Origin: Fibrobacter sp. UBA4297
GTDB taxonomy: Bacteria; Fibrobacterota; Fibrobacteria; Fibrobacterales; Fibrobacteraceae
Length of the DNA: 64,000 bases
Reading direction: 5' to 3'
Assembly: GCF_002394865.1 (NCBI RefSeq)
Contig: NZ_DGUZ01000015.1
Location: 35,422-99,421 of the forward strand
The position numbers were made by a program, and so were the translations under genes. This document shows positions 32,469 to 41,862 of this stretch, piece after piece (the stretch's first letter is position 1; every line of letters starts with the position of its first letter). The notes under the pieces are model-generated. The model was not told where the DNA came from. It saw only the letters and a list, made by a program, of their open reading frames with translations, and made no database searches.

Positions 32469-35400
32469 CTTAATTGTCCAGGTCTGATTATTGACGCGGA
32501 GGATCTTGCGACCCTGAACCTTTGCAGAAGCATTGAGCACTTCAGAGGGGTTCACTGGGAGCTTTGCATTCCAGACCACGCGGCCCTTCATGTCCATAAT
32601 CTTAGCCGTTCCGCGCTTTGCCATCACAGCATTCTGCCATGTGTTCTTCACCTTTGCAAGCTGCGGCTTAAGGCCTACACCATCTTTGATGATAATGTAA
32701 AGCGGAATCGTCACGCTAGACTTGCTCGGGTCAGTCACCTTCACGCCAAGAGCGTACGGTTGGCCATCCTTGAACTTGACACCCTGCACAGCACTTACAG
32801 AAAGTTCGGAACCCTTAATCGAAATCGTCATGTACTTGGTCAAGGCCGAAGTCTCATTCGGCGAGAACGTGAGCGAATCACGGTCAACATCAAATACAAG
32901 TGTATCCAAGTTCCACTTGACTTTCCAGTCCGACAGCCCGACATAAACCGTGTCGGCATGGCGCAGCACAGGCTTATCGTTTACCGGGGTGATGTTCACC
33001 AAGAATTCGAAACTCTTGGAGCCGGACTTCTTGTCCGTTGCGGTCACGACGACGTATGCCTTGCCGCAGGAATCCGGAACCGAATTGATTTCAAGAATAC
33101 CATTATCCTTGATTTCAACCTTGAGCTTTCCGTCCTTACTCTTAGCGCTGTAAGACAGCGAATCGCCTTCCGGATCCTTGAACCAGGAAGCAACCACAGA
33201 CTTCGTGTACTTCAAGGCTCTAGCCGTCGAGAAGTCTTCAGTAACAGTCGTATCGAGCGTTTCCGGCTTTACGACTACAGTCGGGAGCAAGTTGCGCTTT
33301 CCAACAATAATCGTTACAATAGCGGGCTTCGACTTTGTGCCATTGATGACGCTATAGTAGCCAAAGTAATCAACATCCTCAAAGTTGGCTTCCGGTTTGT
33401 ATGTAAAGCTGCCGTCCTTATTGAGGGTAAGCGTACCATGAGCAGGCTTCTGGGCAATTTCAGCTTCCATTCCCTTCGTTACACCTTCCGGGTACAAATC
33501 ATTTGCAAGGACACCCTTCTTGGCATCCACCGTAAGGACACTGTCGTTAAACGTCGTGTACTCGTCCTTTACCGCCTGGGCGACATCCCTCGGCGAAATA
33601 AGTTTTACGTAGAGATTGACACCCACGGAATCAGAACCATCCGATGCAAAGAAGAAGATGTTTGCAAGACCTGTAGCACCTGCAACCGGTTTTACAGAAA
33701 TAAAGTAGTTGTCGGCAGTCACGCTATCGACAGTTGCGATAATCTTTGTACCAACAGCCTTGTATGTAAATGTCTGCGTTCCTTCGGTAACTTCACGATC
33801 CTTAAATACGAGAGACTTTGTCGAAATCTTGATTTGCTTGACCGTGTCTTCGTCAAAATCCATATCAAGAGCAAGCGTATCCTTGAGGAATGCGCTATCG
33901 GCAATGGCCAACGTCGGCTTTGCGTTAATCGGAAGCACATGGATGACCACAGTAGCCTTGTTACTAATCATTTGGTGGTTCGCCGTTTCCACAAGCACAT
34001 AGGTCAACGTATCATCGCCACGGAAATCCTTTTCCGGGGTATAGACAAACGAGCCGAGTTCATTGAAGTTCGTCAACAGGCCATGCTTTGTAGAATCAAT
34101 AGGCACGACAAGGAAATCATCTCCGTCAAGGTCTACGCCAAGTGTTGCAAGTCCACGGACAATCGGAACAATGAGGTCCGTGCCTTCTTCCATCTTGAAT
34201 TCCGCATCGGCTGCAATCGGCGGGGTATTGGAGTCCTTGATTGGCACAACGAAATTGACGACAACATTCTGGATGTCTGTTTTTCCGTCCGTCGCATAGA
34301 CTGCGATAATAACAGATGTATCGGCCTTGACACCCGAAGGAACAATCTTGAGCGTGTCCTTTAGAGTAGCCTTGTCAAGCGAAGTCAATACCTTCATCAG
34401 CTTTGCGGACATATCGACAACAAAGGTGAGTTTTTCGTTGTCTTCATCTGCAAAGAGGAGGCCAAGAGGAATCTTTAGCGTATCCGTTTCAAGAATCGTA
34501 TCCAATGAGACAAGCTCTACATTGTACGGAGCAAGCACAACCGTCGGGTGATTTTCTGCCGGCGGATCGTCCGGGCATTCAGGATCTCCGGGGCAAGTCG
34601 GTTCGACCGGACCAGGGCCTTCCGCATTATCGGTAATCTTTATAGTAATCTGAGCCTTGACGGACTCCGTTCCGCTCAAAGCCAAAAGGGTCAGAATCAA
34701 AGACGTATCCTTGTCAAGATTCTTGGATACATAGACAAGCGTATCGCTCAAAGTCGGAGACCCTGCAGGCTTAACCATCGTCAAGATATTGGATGCAGTC
34801 AAGGATGTCGCAAGCGTCACCTCGGCACCTTCTTCTGCAGCAAATATTGTAGACAGAGGAATTTTCAAGGAGTCGGTGTCCTTCATGGTCATGGCCTGAG
34901 CCTTGCCATAAGGTTCAAGTACCTTGAGGGTCGTCTTTTCGACAGGAGCTTCGCAATCGCCAAGAGAAATTGCGGCAATTGTAACAACGTTCTTCGCAAT
35001 ATTTTCGGCAAAGCCTTCCTTGTAGCTCATCTGGATTGCGACTTGTTGGGTAAGATCCAAGGCCGTCTGCTGGCCCCAGCCTTCTTCCTGTGCGAAATTA
35101 TGGAAATCCAGGAACTTCGCCGAGAATTCACTCTGAGCAGGCAGAACCATGCCAAAATAGTTGAAGTCGGTAATCGTGGCTTGCTTCAAATCAAGACGGA
35201 AAGGACGATCGGCCTTATAGGTTAAGCAAAGCCCAGAATAGGAGGAAAGGTCTACAGCGACATCTTCCTTGTTTGATTGCTTCCAGACAAGTCCTATGCC
35301 TGAAACACTGTATTCACTTGAATTGAGGGCCAGATTCGCAGTAAACTGCTTATATCCTTCATCGGTGTCCGTTAGCACGGCAGTTGCGCCATCGGCCTTA

Positions 35401-35537
35401 GGCTGAGCATAGTCATACCAATAGGCCGGCTGCATTTGATTGCCCGTTTTCTTGTCAAAACTCCAAACAGTCGTGCCGGCGAAACCCATCGTCACGCCAG
35501 CCAACGCCATCACCAAAGACAAAGATAGCGATTTCAT
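32466..35537 (-). CDS. Large secreted protein with Ig/cadherin-like repeats and sorting-like tail
   Basis: The protein (about 1023 residues from the chosen Met) starts with MKSLSLSLVMALAGVTMGFAG, a signal peptide. Residues 25-200 form a beta-rich domain starting TVWSFDKKTGNQ, similar in layout to CIA30/CBM11-like carbohydrate-binding modules. Several cadherin/VCBS-type domains follow (LDGDDFLVVPIDSTKHG, FVYTPEKDFRGDDTLTYVL, LTLNKDGSFTYKPEANFEDVDYFGYY). A Pro-rich spacer PGPVEPTCPGDPECPDDPP lies near residue 325. The last 50 residues (KIMDMKGRVVWNAKLP) look like a C-terminal sorting signal. GAGGAG before 35537 supports that start. Likely a surface binding protein. Confidence 0.8.
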   Translation of the reverse strand: MKSLSLSLVMALAGVTMGFAGTTVWSFDKKTGNQMQPAYWYDYAQPKADGATAVLTDTDEGYKQFTANLALNSSEYSVSGIGLVWKQSNKEDVAVDLSSYSGLCLTYKADRPFRLDLKQATITDFNYFGMVLPAQSEFSAKFLDFHNFAQEEGWGQQTALDLTQQVAIQMSYKEGFAENIAKNVVTIAAISLGDCEAPVEKTTLKVLEPYGKAQAMTMKDTDSLKIPLSTIFAAEEGAEVTLATSLTASNILTMVKPAGSPTLSDTLVYVSKNLDKDTSLILTLLALSGTESVKAQITIKITDNAEGPGPVEPTCPGDPECPDDPPAENHPTVVLAPYNVELVSLDTILETDTLKIPLGLLFADEDNEKLTFVVDMSAKLMKVLTSLDKATLKDTLKIVPSGVKADTSVIIAVYATDGKTDIQNVVVNFVVPIKDSNTPPIAADAEFKMEEGTDLIVPIVRGLATLGVDLDGDDFLVVPIDSTKHGLLTNFNELGSFVYTPEKDFRGDDTLTYVLVETANHQMISNKATVVIHVLPINAKPTLAIADSAFLKDTLALDMDFDEDTVKQIKISTKSLVFKDREVTEGTQTFTYKAVGTKIIATVDSVTADNYFISVKPVAGATGLANIFFFASDGSDSVGVNLYVKLISPRDVAQAVKDEYTTFNDSVLTVDAKKGVLANDLYPEGVTKGMEAEIAQKPAHGTLTLNKDGSFTYKPEANFEDVDYFGYYSVINGTKSKPAIVTIIVGKRNLLPTVVVKPETLDTTVTEDFSTARALKYTKSVVASWFKDPEGDSLSYSAKSKDGKLKVEIKDNGILEINSVPDSCGKAYVVVTATDKKSGSKSFEFLVNITPVNDKPVLRHADTVYVGLSDWKVKWNLDTLVFDVDRDSLTFSPNETSALTKYMTISIKGSELSVSAVQGVKFKDGQPYALGVKVTDPSKSSVTIPLYIIIKDGVGLKPQLAKVKNTWQNAVMAKRGTAKIMDMKGRVVWNAKLPVNPSEVLNASAKVQGRKILRVNNQTWTIK

Positions 35538-35624
35538 TTTTTCAACTCCTCTAGTTAACACCAAGACCCATCAGATTAAATCTATATTATGCAATGAGTT
35601 TTGTCACTAGGGGTGCAAAAAAAA

Positions 35625-37481
35625 TCATCCCAAATTGTCAAGGGCTTCGAAGCGCTCGTAGGCCTGTTCGAGCAAAGCCTCGTCATCGGCAATCTTTTTC
35701 TGGAGCTCCACGATGAGGGTCGCGTTCGTGTAGACCTCGGGCTTGGAAAGTTCCAGCTGGTAGTCGGCAATTTCCTTTTCAAGCTTTTCGATTTTTTCGG
35801 GGAGGGCGGCGTATTCGCGCTCCTCGTTGTAGCTGCGTTTTTTCTTTTTCGCGGGCGCGGGGGACGCGGAGGCGGCGCCGGCGCCAGCATTTGAGCGGGC
35901 TTGCTTTTCGGCTTCGCGTTCGGCGGCCAGGCGGGCGGCCTGGGCGGCTTCCTTGTCGCGAATCTTCTTGTTTGCCTCGTAATCGGAGTAACCGCCGACC
36001 GCTTCAAAGACGTGGCCCCCCTCTTCGATGGCGAGGATGCCGGTCGCCACGGAGTCAAGGAAGGCACGGTCATGACTGACAGTCAGGACGGTGCCGTTAT
36101 AGTCGGCCAAAAGTTCCGCCAAGAGGTCGAGGGTTTCCATGTCCAAGTCGTTCGTCGGTTCGTCAAGCACCAGGACATTGCTCGGGTGGCTAAAGAGGCA
36201 CGCGAGCAAAAGGCGGTTGCGTTCGCCACCGCTAAGCGCACTGATCGGGCCACGGGCACGGTCTGCCGAGAACAAGAAGTCTTGCAAATAACTTAACACA
36301 TGGCGTTTGACGCCGTTCAAAGTAATGTAAGCCTGACCGTCGCCAATATTTTCAATAAGCGACTTGTCTTCGCGCAAGCGGGTGCGCATCTGGTCGAAAT
36401 ACGCAATATGGAGGTTACTGCCCAAACGCACTTCACCCGATTCCGGCTGGAGTTCGCCCAAAATCAGGCGCAAAAGCGTCGTCTTGCCGGAGCCATTCGG
36501 CCCCACAATGCCAATGCGGTCGCCACGGCTGATTTCAGTCGAGAAATCGCTAATGAGCGGGCTCCCATCGTATGAATAGCTCACGTTCTTGAGGCGCGCA
36601 ACGAGGCGCCCGGAACGGTCGGCTTCCGTAATCTGCATGTTCACATTGCCCGTACGGGAGCGGCGGGCTGCGCGTTCTTCGCGCATTTTAATCAAGGCGC
36701 GGACTCGCCCCTCGTTGCGCGTACGGCGTGCCTGGATGCCCTTGCGGATCCATACTTCTTCTTCAGCCAATTTCTTATCGAAAAGCGCATTCGCCTTTTC
36801 TTCTTCGGCAAGCGCCTGGTCCCTGAACTGCACAAACTTGTCGTACGGAAAATCCCAGCTACGCACACGGCCACGGTCCAGTTCAAAAATGCGGGTCGCC
36901 GTGCGGCGGACAAATGCACGGTCATGGCTCACGAACATCACCGCACAAGAAAGGCGCGTCACAATCCCTTCCAGCCACTGGATGGCGGGAATGTCCAAAT
37001 GGTTCGTCGGTTCATCGAGCAAAAGCAAGTCCGGATCTTCGGCCACGGCACGTGCGAAAAGCACACGGCGCTTCTGGCCACCGCTCAGGCTATCGTAAGA
37101 CGCATCCGCATCGATGCCCGTTTTGCCAAGAACCGCCTCGGCAGTCGCATTGTGCGCCCCATCGTCCAAAATCTTTTTCGAAATCACGGAACCGCCGCTC
37201 ACCACGGACACACGGCCCATCACAATGTCGCGAACAGTTCCATCGAGATGCGCCGGGATTTCCTGAATCATGCGGGAGACTTTAAGCCCCGTCTTCTTTA
37301 CGATTTCTCCAGAATTCGCTTCCATCTCGCCTGTGAGCACCTTTAAAAGCGTGCTCTTACCCTCGCCATTACGGCCCACAAGGCAAATGCGGTCACCAGC
37401 CTCGATATCAAACGAGACATTGTCTAAAAGTGGCGGGCCACCAAAACGGAGCAAAATATTCTGAGCAGACAAAATGGGCAT
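35625..37481 (-). CDS. uup: ABC-F ATPase, Uup type
   Basis: Two ATPase domains sit in one polypeptide without membrane segments. Domain 1 has GRNGEGKST (near residue 37), LSGGQKRRVLFARA and LLLDEPTNHLD; domain 2 has GPNGSGKTT, LSGGERNRLLLA and LVLDEPTNDLD. The linker holds RRTRNEGRVRALIKMRE, typical of Uup. The C terminus is a Lys/Ala-rich hinge plus a coiled coil (residues about 545-618), also a Uup mark. Uup-type proteins act on ribosomes or branched DNA intermediates. ATG 37481 is preferred to the TTG at 37487 because of the AAGGG ribosome binding site. Confidence 0.9.
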   Translation of the reverse strand: MPILSAQNILLRFGGPPLLDNVSFDIEAGDRICLVGRNGEGKSTLLKVLTGEMEANSGEIVKKTGLKVSRMIQEIPAHLDGTVRDIVMGRVSVVSGGSVISKKILDDGAHNATAEAVLGKTGIDADASYDSLSGGQKRRVLFARAVAEDPDLLLLDEPTNHLDIPAIQWLEGIVTRLSCAVMFVSHDRAFVRRTATRIFELDRGRVRSWDFPYDKFVQFRDQALAEEEKANALFDKKLAEEEVWIRKGIQARRTRNEGRVRALIKMREERAARRSRTGNVNMQITEADRSGRLVARLKNVSYSYDGSPLISDFSTEISRGDRIGIVGPNGSGKTTLLRLILGELQPESGEVRLGSNLHIAYFDQMRTRLREDKSLIENIGDGQAYITLNGVKRHVLSYLQDFLFSADRARGPISALSGGERNRLLLACLFSHPSNVLVLDEPTNDLDMETLDLLAELLADYNGTVLTVSHDRAFLDSVATGILAIEEGGHVFEAVGGYSDYEANKKIRDKEAAQAARLAAEREAEKQARSNAGAGAASASPAPAKKKKRSYNEEREYAALPEKIEKLEKEIADYQLELSKPEVYTNATLIVELQKKIADDEALLEQAYERFEALDNLG

Positions 37482-37655
37482 AATCAAACCCTTCTATAAT
37501 TACTTTTTCCCTTTGAAAAATAGAAATTTATGGTCTAAAAACATTATTTACCAAGACAAGGCAAAATAAAAGACAGAACGTGGAGCCAATCCGCATAACA
37601 TACTTTTTTTGTTTTACAGGAAAATATCTCGCTCTTGGAGTTTGTAAAAAAAATC

Positions 37656-37663
37656 TAAATTTG
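37656..37663 (+). promoter_or_regulatory. TAAATTTG box before the outer-membrane barrel gene
   Basis: It lies six bases upstream of the ATG at 37670 with no ribosome binding site, and supports that start over an upstream in-frame extension. Confidence 0.45.
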
Positions 37664-37669
37664 AGCGAA

Positions 37670-38761
37670 ATGCGTTTCTTGACCCAAAAGCTAATGGCTT
37701 TAGCAGCCATCGCAACATCCGCCTTTGCTGAAGAGCAAACCGACTCCTTGGACAGTTTCCAACGGTTCTCCGCCGTTCCCGTCCTTGGCTACACCGAAGA
37801 AACGAAGTATCAATTTGGCGCCATGGCGATTATCTTCTTCAAGCCCACGTTTGAAGGAGGCAACGCCTCCGAACTCGACCTTTCTTTCTACGGGACATCG
37901 CGCAAGCAGTTCACCGGTTCCATCTCACCCAAGTTCTATATCCTGAACGACCGGATTTCCGGCACCGTAGACCTCCACTACGAAGACTGGGTCGGCAACT
38001 ACTTTGGTCGTAAGAACTCCCCAGACATCGACGATTTCCGCAGGTTCGACCGCCAGACCTTTTATCTGAAGACGCTCGCCCAAACGAACTTTGGAACAAA
38101 GCAATGGCTCAGAAACTTTCGCTACGGGCTGTTTCTCGAGTTCAACCGCACCAACATCGAGTTCAACAACTACCACTATCACGGCTCCATCAAAGAACCC
38201 GAGAACACCGACGGATGGCGAAACGGCATTGGCTACCACCTCGCAATCGACGCCCGCGACAACACCAACTGGGCCCGACATGGGTACTTAGTCCAATGGG
38301 GACATTACTTCTACAACAAGGGAATCGGCAACTACAGCTACACCCACCAGGAACTGGATATCCGCGGATATTCCGAATTTATCTGGAATACATCCATGGC
38401 GGTAGGTTTCCTCTGGCAACGCGTAGACGGGGATGCTCCTTTTGACAAACTAGCAGGCTCCGATGGTCTCAAACGTTACCGCGGTGTCGAAAAGAACTTT
38501 TTCTATGGAAACCAGGCGCTTTTTTTGCAAGTAGAATTCCGCAAGAAGCTGTTCTGGCGCCTCGCTGGAGACATATTCTTCGAAGGCGGCAAGACAGGCG
38601 ACTACTTCAGCGACCTTATGCGTAACAAGTGGCACAGGAGCCTAGGCTTCGGGGGCCGGTTCGCCCTCAACAAAAATGAAAACCTCTACGCCCGCTGCGA
38701 ACTTTCATGGATTGACTTCAAGCACGTCGGCATGACGATGTACGTCCGCGACGCTTTCTAG
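37670..38761 (+). CDS. Outer-membrane beta-barrel protein (Omp85/BamA C-terminal-like)
   Basis: The 363-residue product has a signal peptide (cleavage near SAFAEE, residue 20) and then only amphipathic strands, ending in an aromatic residue (VRDAF), as expected for an outer-membrane barrel. PVLGYTEETKYQFGAMAIIFF and GYHLAIDARDNTNWARHGY resemble surface-antigen/D15 barrels, which carry a conserved Arg in the third such strand. POTRA domains are missing, so it is unlikely to be BamA itself. A longer frame from 37580 lacks a signal peptide and is rejected. The TAG stop starts a heptamer array. Confidence 0.8.
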   Translation: MRFLTQKLMALAAIATSAFAEEQTDSLDSFQRFSAVPVLGYTEETKYQFGAMAIIFFKPTFEGGNASELDLSFYGTSRKQFTGSISPKFYILNDRISGTVDLHYEDWVGNYFGRKNSPDIDDFRRFDRQTFYLKTLAQTNFGTKQWLRNFRYGLFLEFNRTNIEFNNYHYHGSIKEPENTDGWRNGIGYHLAIDARDNTNWARHGYLVQWGHYFYNKGIGNYSYTHQELDIRGYSEFIWNTSMAVGFLWQRVDGDAPFDKLAGSDGLKRYRGVEKNFFYGNQALFLQVEFRKKLFWRLAGDIFFEGGKTGDYFSDLMRNKWHRSLGFGGRFALNKNENLYARCELSWIDFKHVGMTMYVRDAF

Positions 38762-38800
38762 AGATTAGTTATTAGTCATTGGTCATTAGTTTTTAGGGGA
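38759..38800 (+). repeat. Heptamer array starting at a stop codon
   Basis: TAGAGAT-TAGTTAT-TAGTCAT-TGGTCAT-TAGTTTT-TAGGGGA follow with perfect 7-base steps, the first TAG being the stop codon. This is the cleanest array in the window. Confidence 0.8.
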
Positions 38801-38801
38801 T

Positions 38802-38837
38802 AAAAAAAGCGGACGCAAACCCATGGTCTGCATCCGC
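38802..38837 (-). terminator. nuoA terminator
   Basis: On the minus strand a 13-bp stem with two wobbles and a three-base ATG loop (38809-38837) is followed by seven T. Confidence 0.85.
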
Positions 38838-38870
38838 CATTTTGAGATAGAATAATCAACGGTTTAAGGA

Positions 38871-39263
38871 TTAATCCTTAACGCTATTCCAGTCCAGCAC
38901 ACCCTTCTTCAAGAGGTAGATGTAGCCGGCTTCGAGAATCAAAAGGAAGCCAAGGAGGATGAACAAGAGTTCCCAGCCGCCAGCGAGGAACTGGATGGTC
39001 CAAGGATAGATAAAGGCGACTTCAAGGTCGAACACCAGGAATAGCATTGCCACCATGTAATACTTCACCGGATAGCGTTCGTTTGCCGTGCCGGAGACAT
39101 GTGCAAGACCGCATTCGTAGGCTGAACCCTTGATAATCGTATGCTTAATCTTGCCCGGATGAAGCACCCAGTTGGCAACAAGAAGAATCGTGGGGATGCA
39201 AAGCGCCATAATCACGAGAATCGTCATGGCGAAGGTGGTGTCGAAAATTTCAACATTACTCAT
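38871..39263 (-). CDS. nuoA: NADH-quinone oxidoreductase subunit A-like protein
   Basis: The 130-residue membrane protein has three helices and the NuoA/ND3 hallmarks. These are SAYECGL near residue 47 (the conserved Cys loop) and RYPVKYYMVAMLFLVFDLEVAFIYPW near residues 63-88. NuoA is a small membrane subunit of complex I. Here it stands alone: it has its own promoter-like box (TATCTTTG, eight bases before the ATG) and its own terminator, and no nuoB-N gene is adjacent. Either the complex I genes are split in this genome, or the subunit serves another complex. Confidence 0.9.
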   Translation of the reverse strand: MSNVEIFDTTFAMTILVIMALCIPTILLVANWVLHPGKIKHTIIKGSAYECGLAHVSGTANERYPVKYYMVAMLFLVFDLEVAFIYPWTIQFLAGGWELLFILLGFLLILEAGYIYLLKKGVLDWNSVKD

Positions 39264-39271
39264 AGTGATTC

Positions 39272-39279
39272 CAAAGATA
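39272..39279 (-). promoter_or_regulatory. TATCTTTG box before nuoA
   Basis: It ends eight bases before the ATG. The divergent FISUMP gene has its own box 40 bases away. Confidence 0.45.
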
Positions 39280-39318
39280 GTAAAAAACTTTTTGCTACAT
39301 CAATACATTTTTGTAAAC

Positions 39319-39326
39319 TATATTTG
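39319..39326 (+). promoter_or_regulatory. TATATTTG box before the second FISUMP gene
   Basis: It ends six bases before the ATG at 39333, leaving no space for a ribosome binding site. Confidence 0.5.
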
Positions 39327-39332
39327 GTAATC

Positions 39333-40229
39333 ATGAAGAAAAAAATTCTGTCTCTAGGTTTTATAGGTGTATCCACCCTATTTTGGGCCTGTGCGGACGA
39401 CACAAGTCCAGTAGCGCCGCCCCCGACATCGTATATCGAGTCCTCGTCCTCCGTTTTTGTAGGAAATTCCTCCAGTTCCGCACAGCAACAAACGCCTACG
39501 TCTTCTTCCTCTGCCACAGCTAAAGACCCGACAATCAAGCACGTAGTCGTCACCGAACCGGCTCCAGGCGTCAACTACCCCGATATATACAACAAGCCCG
39601 TATTCTGCTTTACCGAAGGCTGTGAAAAGACGGTCACGCCGCCTTCGTCTTCGTCCAAGGCCCAACCCACCTCTTCTTCGAACGGTGGCGGTATCACCAT
39701 TGACGCTCCCGAGAACAAGGAGCCCGTTGTGAACGGCATGACGATGACCGACACTCGCGACAACAATACTTACAAACTCATTCAAGTCGGCGGCAAGCTC
39801 TGGATGGCGCAAGACCTCAACTATGCAGGCGCCACAAGCGAATGCTTTAACGAACAAGAAGCCAACTGTGCCTCTAACGGCAGACTTTACACGTTCAATT
39901 CCGCCCAGAGGGCATGTCCCACCGGTTGGAGAATCCCGACCAGGGAAGAAGCACAAGCTGCACTCGACGACGAGTCCATTCCTTGGAGCTATAGCGGACG
40001 CTGCAAGGACGGCGACTGCAACTTCCTTGGCGATATGGGTTTCCACTGGACATCAGGCACTCCACAGGAAACAGACAAGAAGTTCAGCGAAAATGGCGGC
40101 AGCAACGGCGCCCTCATCATCGTGGAGAAATCTCCTGAATACATGAAGGACAAGGAAGGCGAAGACGCAAGGTTCTTCCAGGTTGACCAGAAGAACAAGC
40201 GTTTCAGCATCCGCTGCGTCCAAGAATAA
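39333..40229 (+). CDS. FISUMP-domain lipoprotein
   Basis: The 298-residue lipoprotein has MKKKILSLGFIGVSTLFWAC as signal and lipobox. A Ser/Pro/Thr-rich linker with SSSSS clusters follows (residues 36-130). The FISUMP domain (about 135-298) has MTDTRDNNTYKLIQVGGKLW, MAQDLNY, RLYTFNSAQRACPTGWRIPT and the terminal FSIRCVQE. It is a shorter member of the same family as the gene at 13020, without the cysteine modules. It should be displayed on the outer membrane. A frame extending upstream to 39141 overlaps nuoA and is rejected. Confidence 0.9.
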   Translation: MKKKILSLGFIGVSTLFWACADDTSPVAPPPTSYIESSSSVFVGNSSSSAQQQTPTSSSSATAKDPTIKHVVVTEPAPGVNYPDIYNKPVFCFTEGCEKTVTPPSSSSKAQPTSSSNGGGITIDAPENKEPVVNGMTMTDTRDNNTYKLIQVGGKLWMAQDLNYAGATSECFNEQEANCASNGRLYTFNSAQRACPTGWRIPTREEAQAALDDESIPWSYSGRCKDGDCNFLGDMGFHWTSGTPQETDKKFSENGGSNGALIIVEKSPEYMKDKEGEDARFFQVDQKNKRFSIRCVQE

Positions 40230-40251
40230 AAACGAATTTCCTCCTTACAAT

Positions 40252-40278
40252 AAAGACTCCGCGCGAGCGGAGTCTTTT
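40252..40278 (+). terminator. Rho-independent terminator
   Basis: An 11-bp perfect stem AAAGACTCCGC-gcga-GCGGAGTCTTT plus T. Confidence 0.85.
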
Positions 40279-40325
40279 CCGTTTTCCACAAGAACCGCCT
40301 CCTCAACTTTACTAAATTCCCTCTT

Positions 40326-41729
40326 ATGCTACGTTCAAAGTACCAGATGCTCACGGATTCACTTTCCGAGAACATTTTCAAGACAAAGACTCAGGCAAAC
40401 CCCATTATGCTGGTGGTGCTCGCCTATCTCCTGCTCATTGCCATCGGCACTGCGCTATTAAGCATGCCGCAAGCGACAACGCGCTCCGTGAGCCTCATCG
40501 AAGCATTTTTCACCTCCATGTCTGCCGTCTGCGTCACCGGGCTTTCCGTCGTCGACATCTCTTCTACATACACAGATATAGGGCACTGGATTCTTGTCGC
40601 CCTGATGCAACTTGGCGGGCTTGGCATCATGACCGCATCCACGACGCTCATCCTGCTTGCCGGCATGCACCCGGGCTTTAGCCACCAAACCGTATTCCTT
40701 TCAGAATTCACGCAGGAAGGTAGCATTGACGCAGGCCGCATCCTCCGCGCCGTGATCCCCTTTACGTTTGTTCTGGAACTGATTGGCGGCATCGTCTACT
40801 TCACGCAGTTCAACACGATGGAACTCTACGACCGCATCTTGTGCTCCACATTCCAGGCGGTGAGTTCTTTCTGCGGCGTAGGCTTTACACTGTTTCCCGA
40901 TTCGCTCATTAGCTTCCAGTACAACCCGGCCATAAACATCACCACCTGCATCCTCGTGCTTGCGGGCGGCTTTGGATTTTTGGCCATTGCAGAACTGCGC
41001 TACCTAATAGATTTCAAGCACAAGGAAGTCCGCCGTCTCTCGTTACACACGCGCATCGCCACCTACGGAACGTTCATCGTCATTGGCGTAAGCACGCTCG
41101 TCTTTGCCTTTACCGAATGGAACAACCTCTTTAGCGGGCACACCTTCGGCGAAAATGCGCAGTCCGTCCTTTTCATGACATTCTCAAGCCGCACGGCAGG
41201 GCTCAATTCCGTAAACATCCCCGACCTCACGCAAGCATCGCTATTTTTCTTTATCATTATCATGTTCATCGGCGCAAACCCCGGTAGCTGTGGTGGCGGC
41301 ATCAAGATTACGACGGCAGCAGTCATCGGGCTCCTCGGCATAAACAGGCTCCTCGGCAGGGAAAAGACCCAGGTCATGGGTCGCACCATCCCAAACAGCA
41401 CCATCGACAAGGCCATTCGAATTTTCGTCGTCGCCATGGTCGTGATTGCAACAGCAACACTCATCCTCCTCTGCACCGAAATCCCCTCCGGCACCGCCTA
41501 TACAGCAAACGGCACCCCGTTCCTCAAGATTCTGTTTGAAGTCGTGAGTGCGTATGCCACTTGCGGACTTTCCATGGGACTCACCGAAGAACTTTCCACT
41601 ATCGGAAAAATCGTCATCTGCGGCGTGATGTTCATCGGCCGCATGGGCCCGCTCTTCCTCATTTCCGCGGTCGCAGGCAAGCTCCAAGACACCGCCTATT
41701 ACGCCGAAGAAGATATAATGGTGGGGTAG
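40326..41729 (+). CDS. ktrB: Potassium uptake channel subunit, KtrB/TrkH family
   Basis: The 467-residue membrane protein has the fourfold repeat of this superfamily. The four filter loops are AVCVTGLSV (near residue 78), SSFCGVGFTLF (near 190), SRTAGLNSV (near 300) and SAYATCGLSMG (near 405), each with the conserved Gly. It forms the K+-selective pore in the inner membrane. The regulator gene ktrA follows after 133 bases on the same strand. TAAATTCC lies just upstream of the ATG, so leaderless translation is possible. A GC-rich palindrome and heptamer arrays separate it from ktrA. Confidence 0.92.
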   Translation: MLRSKYQMLTDSLSENIFKTKTQANPIMLVVLAYLLLIAIGTALLSMPQATTRSVSLIEAFFTSMSAVCVTGLSVVDISSTYTDIGHWILVALMQLGGLGIMTASTTLILLAGMHPGFSHQTVFLSEFTQEGSIDAGRILRAVIPFTFVLELIGGIVYFTQFNTMELYDRILCSTFQAVSSFCGVGFTLFPDSLISFQYNPAINITTCILVLAGGFGFLAIAELRYLIDFKHKEVRRLSLHTRIATYGTFIVIGVSTLVFAFTEWNNLFSGHTFGENAQSVLFMTFSSRTAGLNSVNIPDLTQASLFFFIIIMFIGANPGSCGGGIKITTAAVIGLLGINRLLGREKTQVMGRTIPNSTIDKAIRIFVVAMVVIATATLILLCTEIPSGTAYTANGTPFLKILFEVVSAYATCGLSMGLTEELSTIGKIVICGVMFIGRMGPLFLISAVAGKLQDTAYYAEEDIMVG

Positions 41730-41775
41730 CGCGCCCGATCGGGCGCAGTTGGCAGAACTTAGTCGGTAGAACTTA
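41730..41775 (+). repeat. Composite 3' element (copy 2) and array
   Basis: After the ktrB stop comes the perfect palindrome GCGCCCGATCGGGCGC (41731-41746), then AGTTGGCAGAACTTAG (41747-41762), then GGTAGAA-CTTAGAT. Confidence 0.75.
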
Positions 41776-41818
41776 GATAAAACACATCAAAATCCATTTT
41801 TTTCACTCTATTTTCCAA

Positions 41819-41858
41819 ATACTAAGTTCTAAGCTCTAAGCTCTAAGTTCTATATTTA
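41819..41858 (-). repeat. Heptamer array and TATATTTA box before ktrA
   Basis: The minus strand reads TAGAACT-TAGAGCT-TAGAGCT-TAGAACT-TAG with 7-base steps. The array abuts TATATTTA (41851-41858), a promoter-like box ending four bases before the ktrA ATG. Confidence 0.65.
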
Positions 41859-41862
41859 CCGC

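Noticed and set aside
37580..37669. Upstream extension of the barrel protein
   Set aside because: It would bury the signal peptide and runs through the promoter-like box; start at 37670 fits better.
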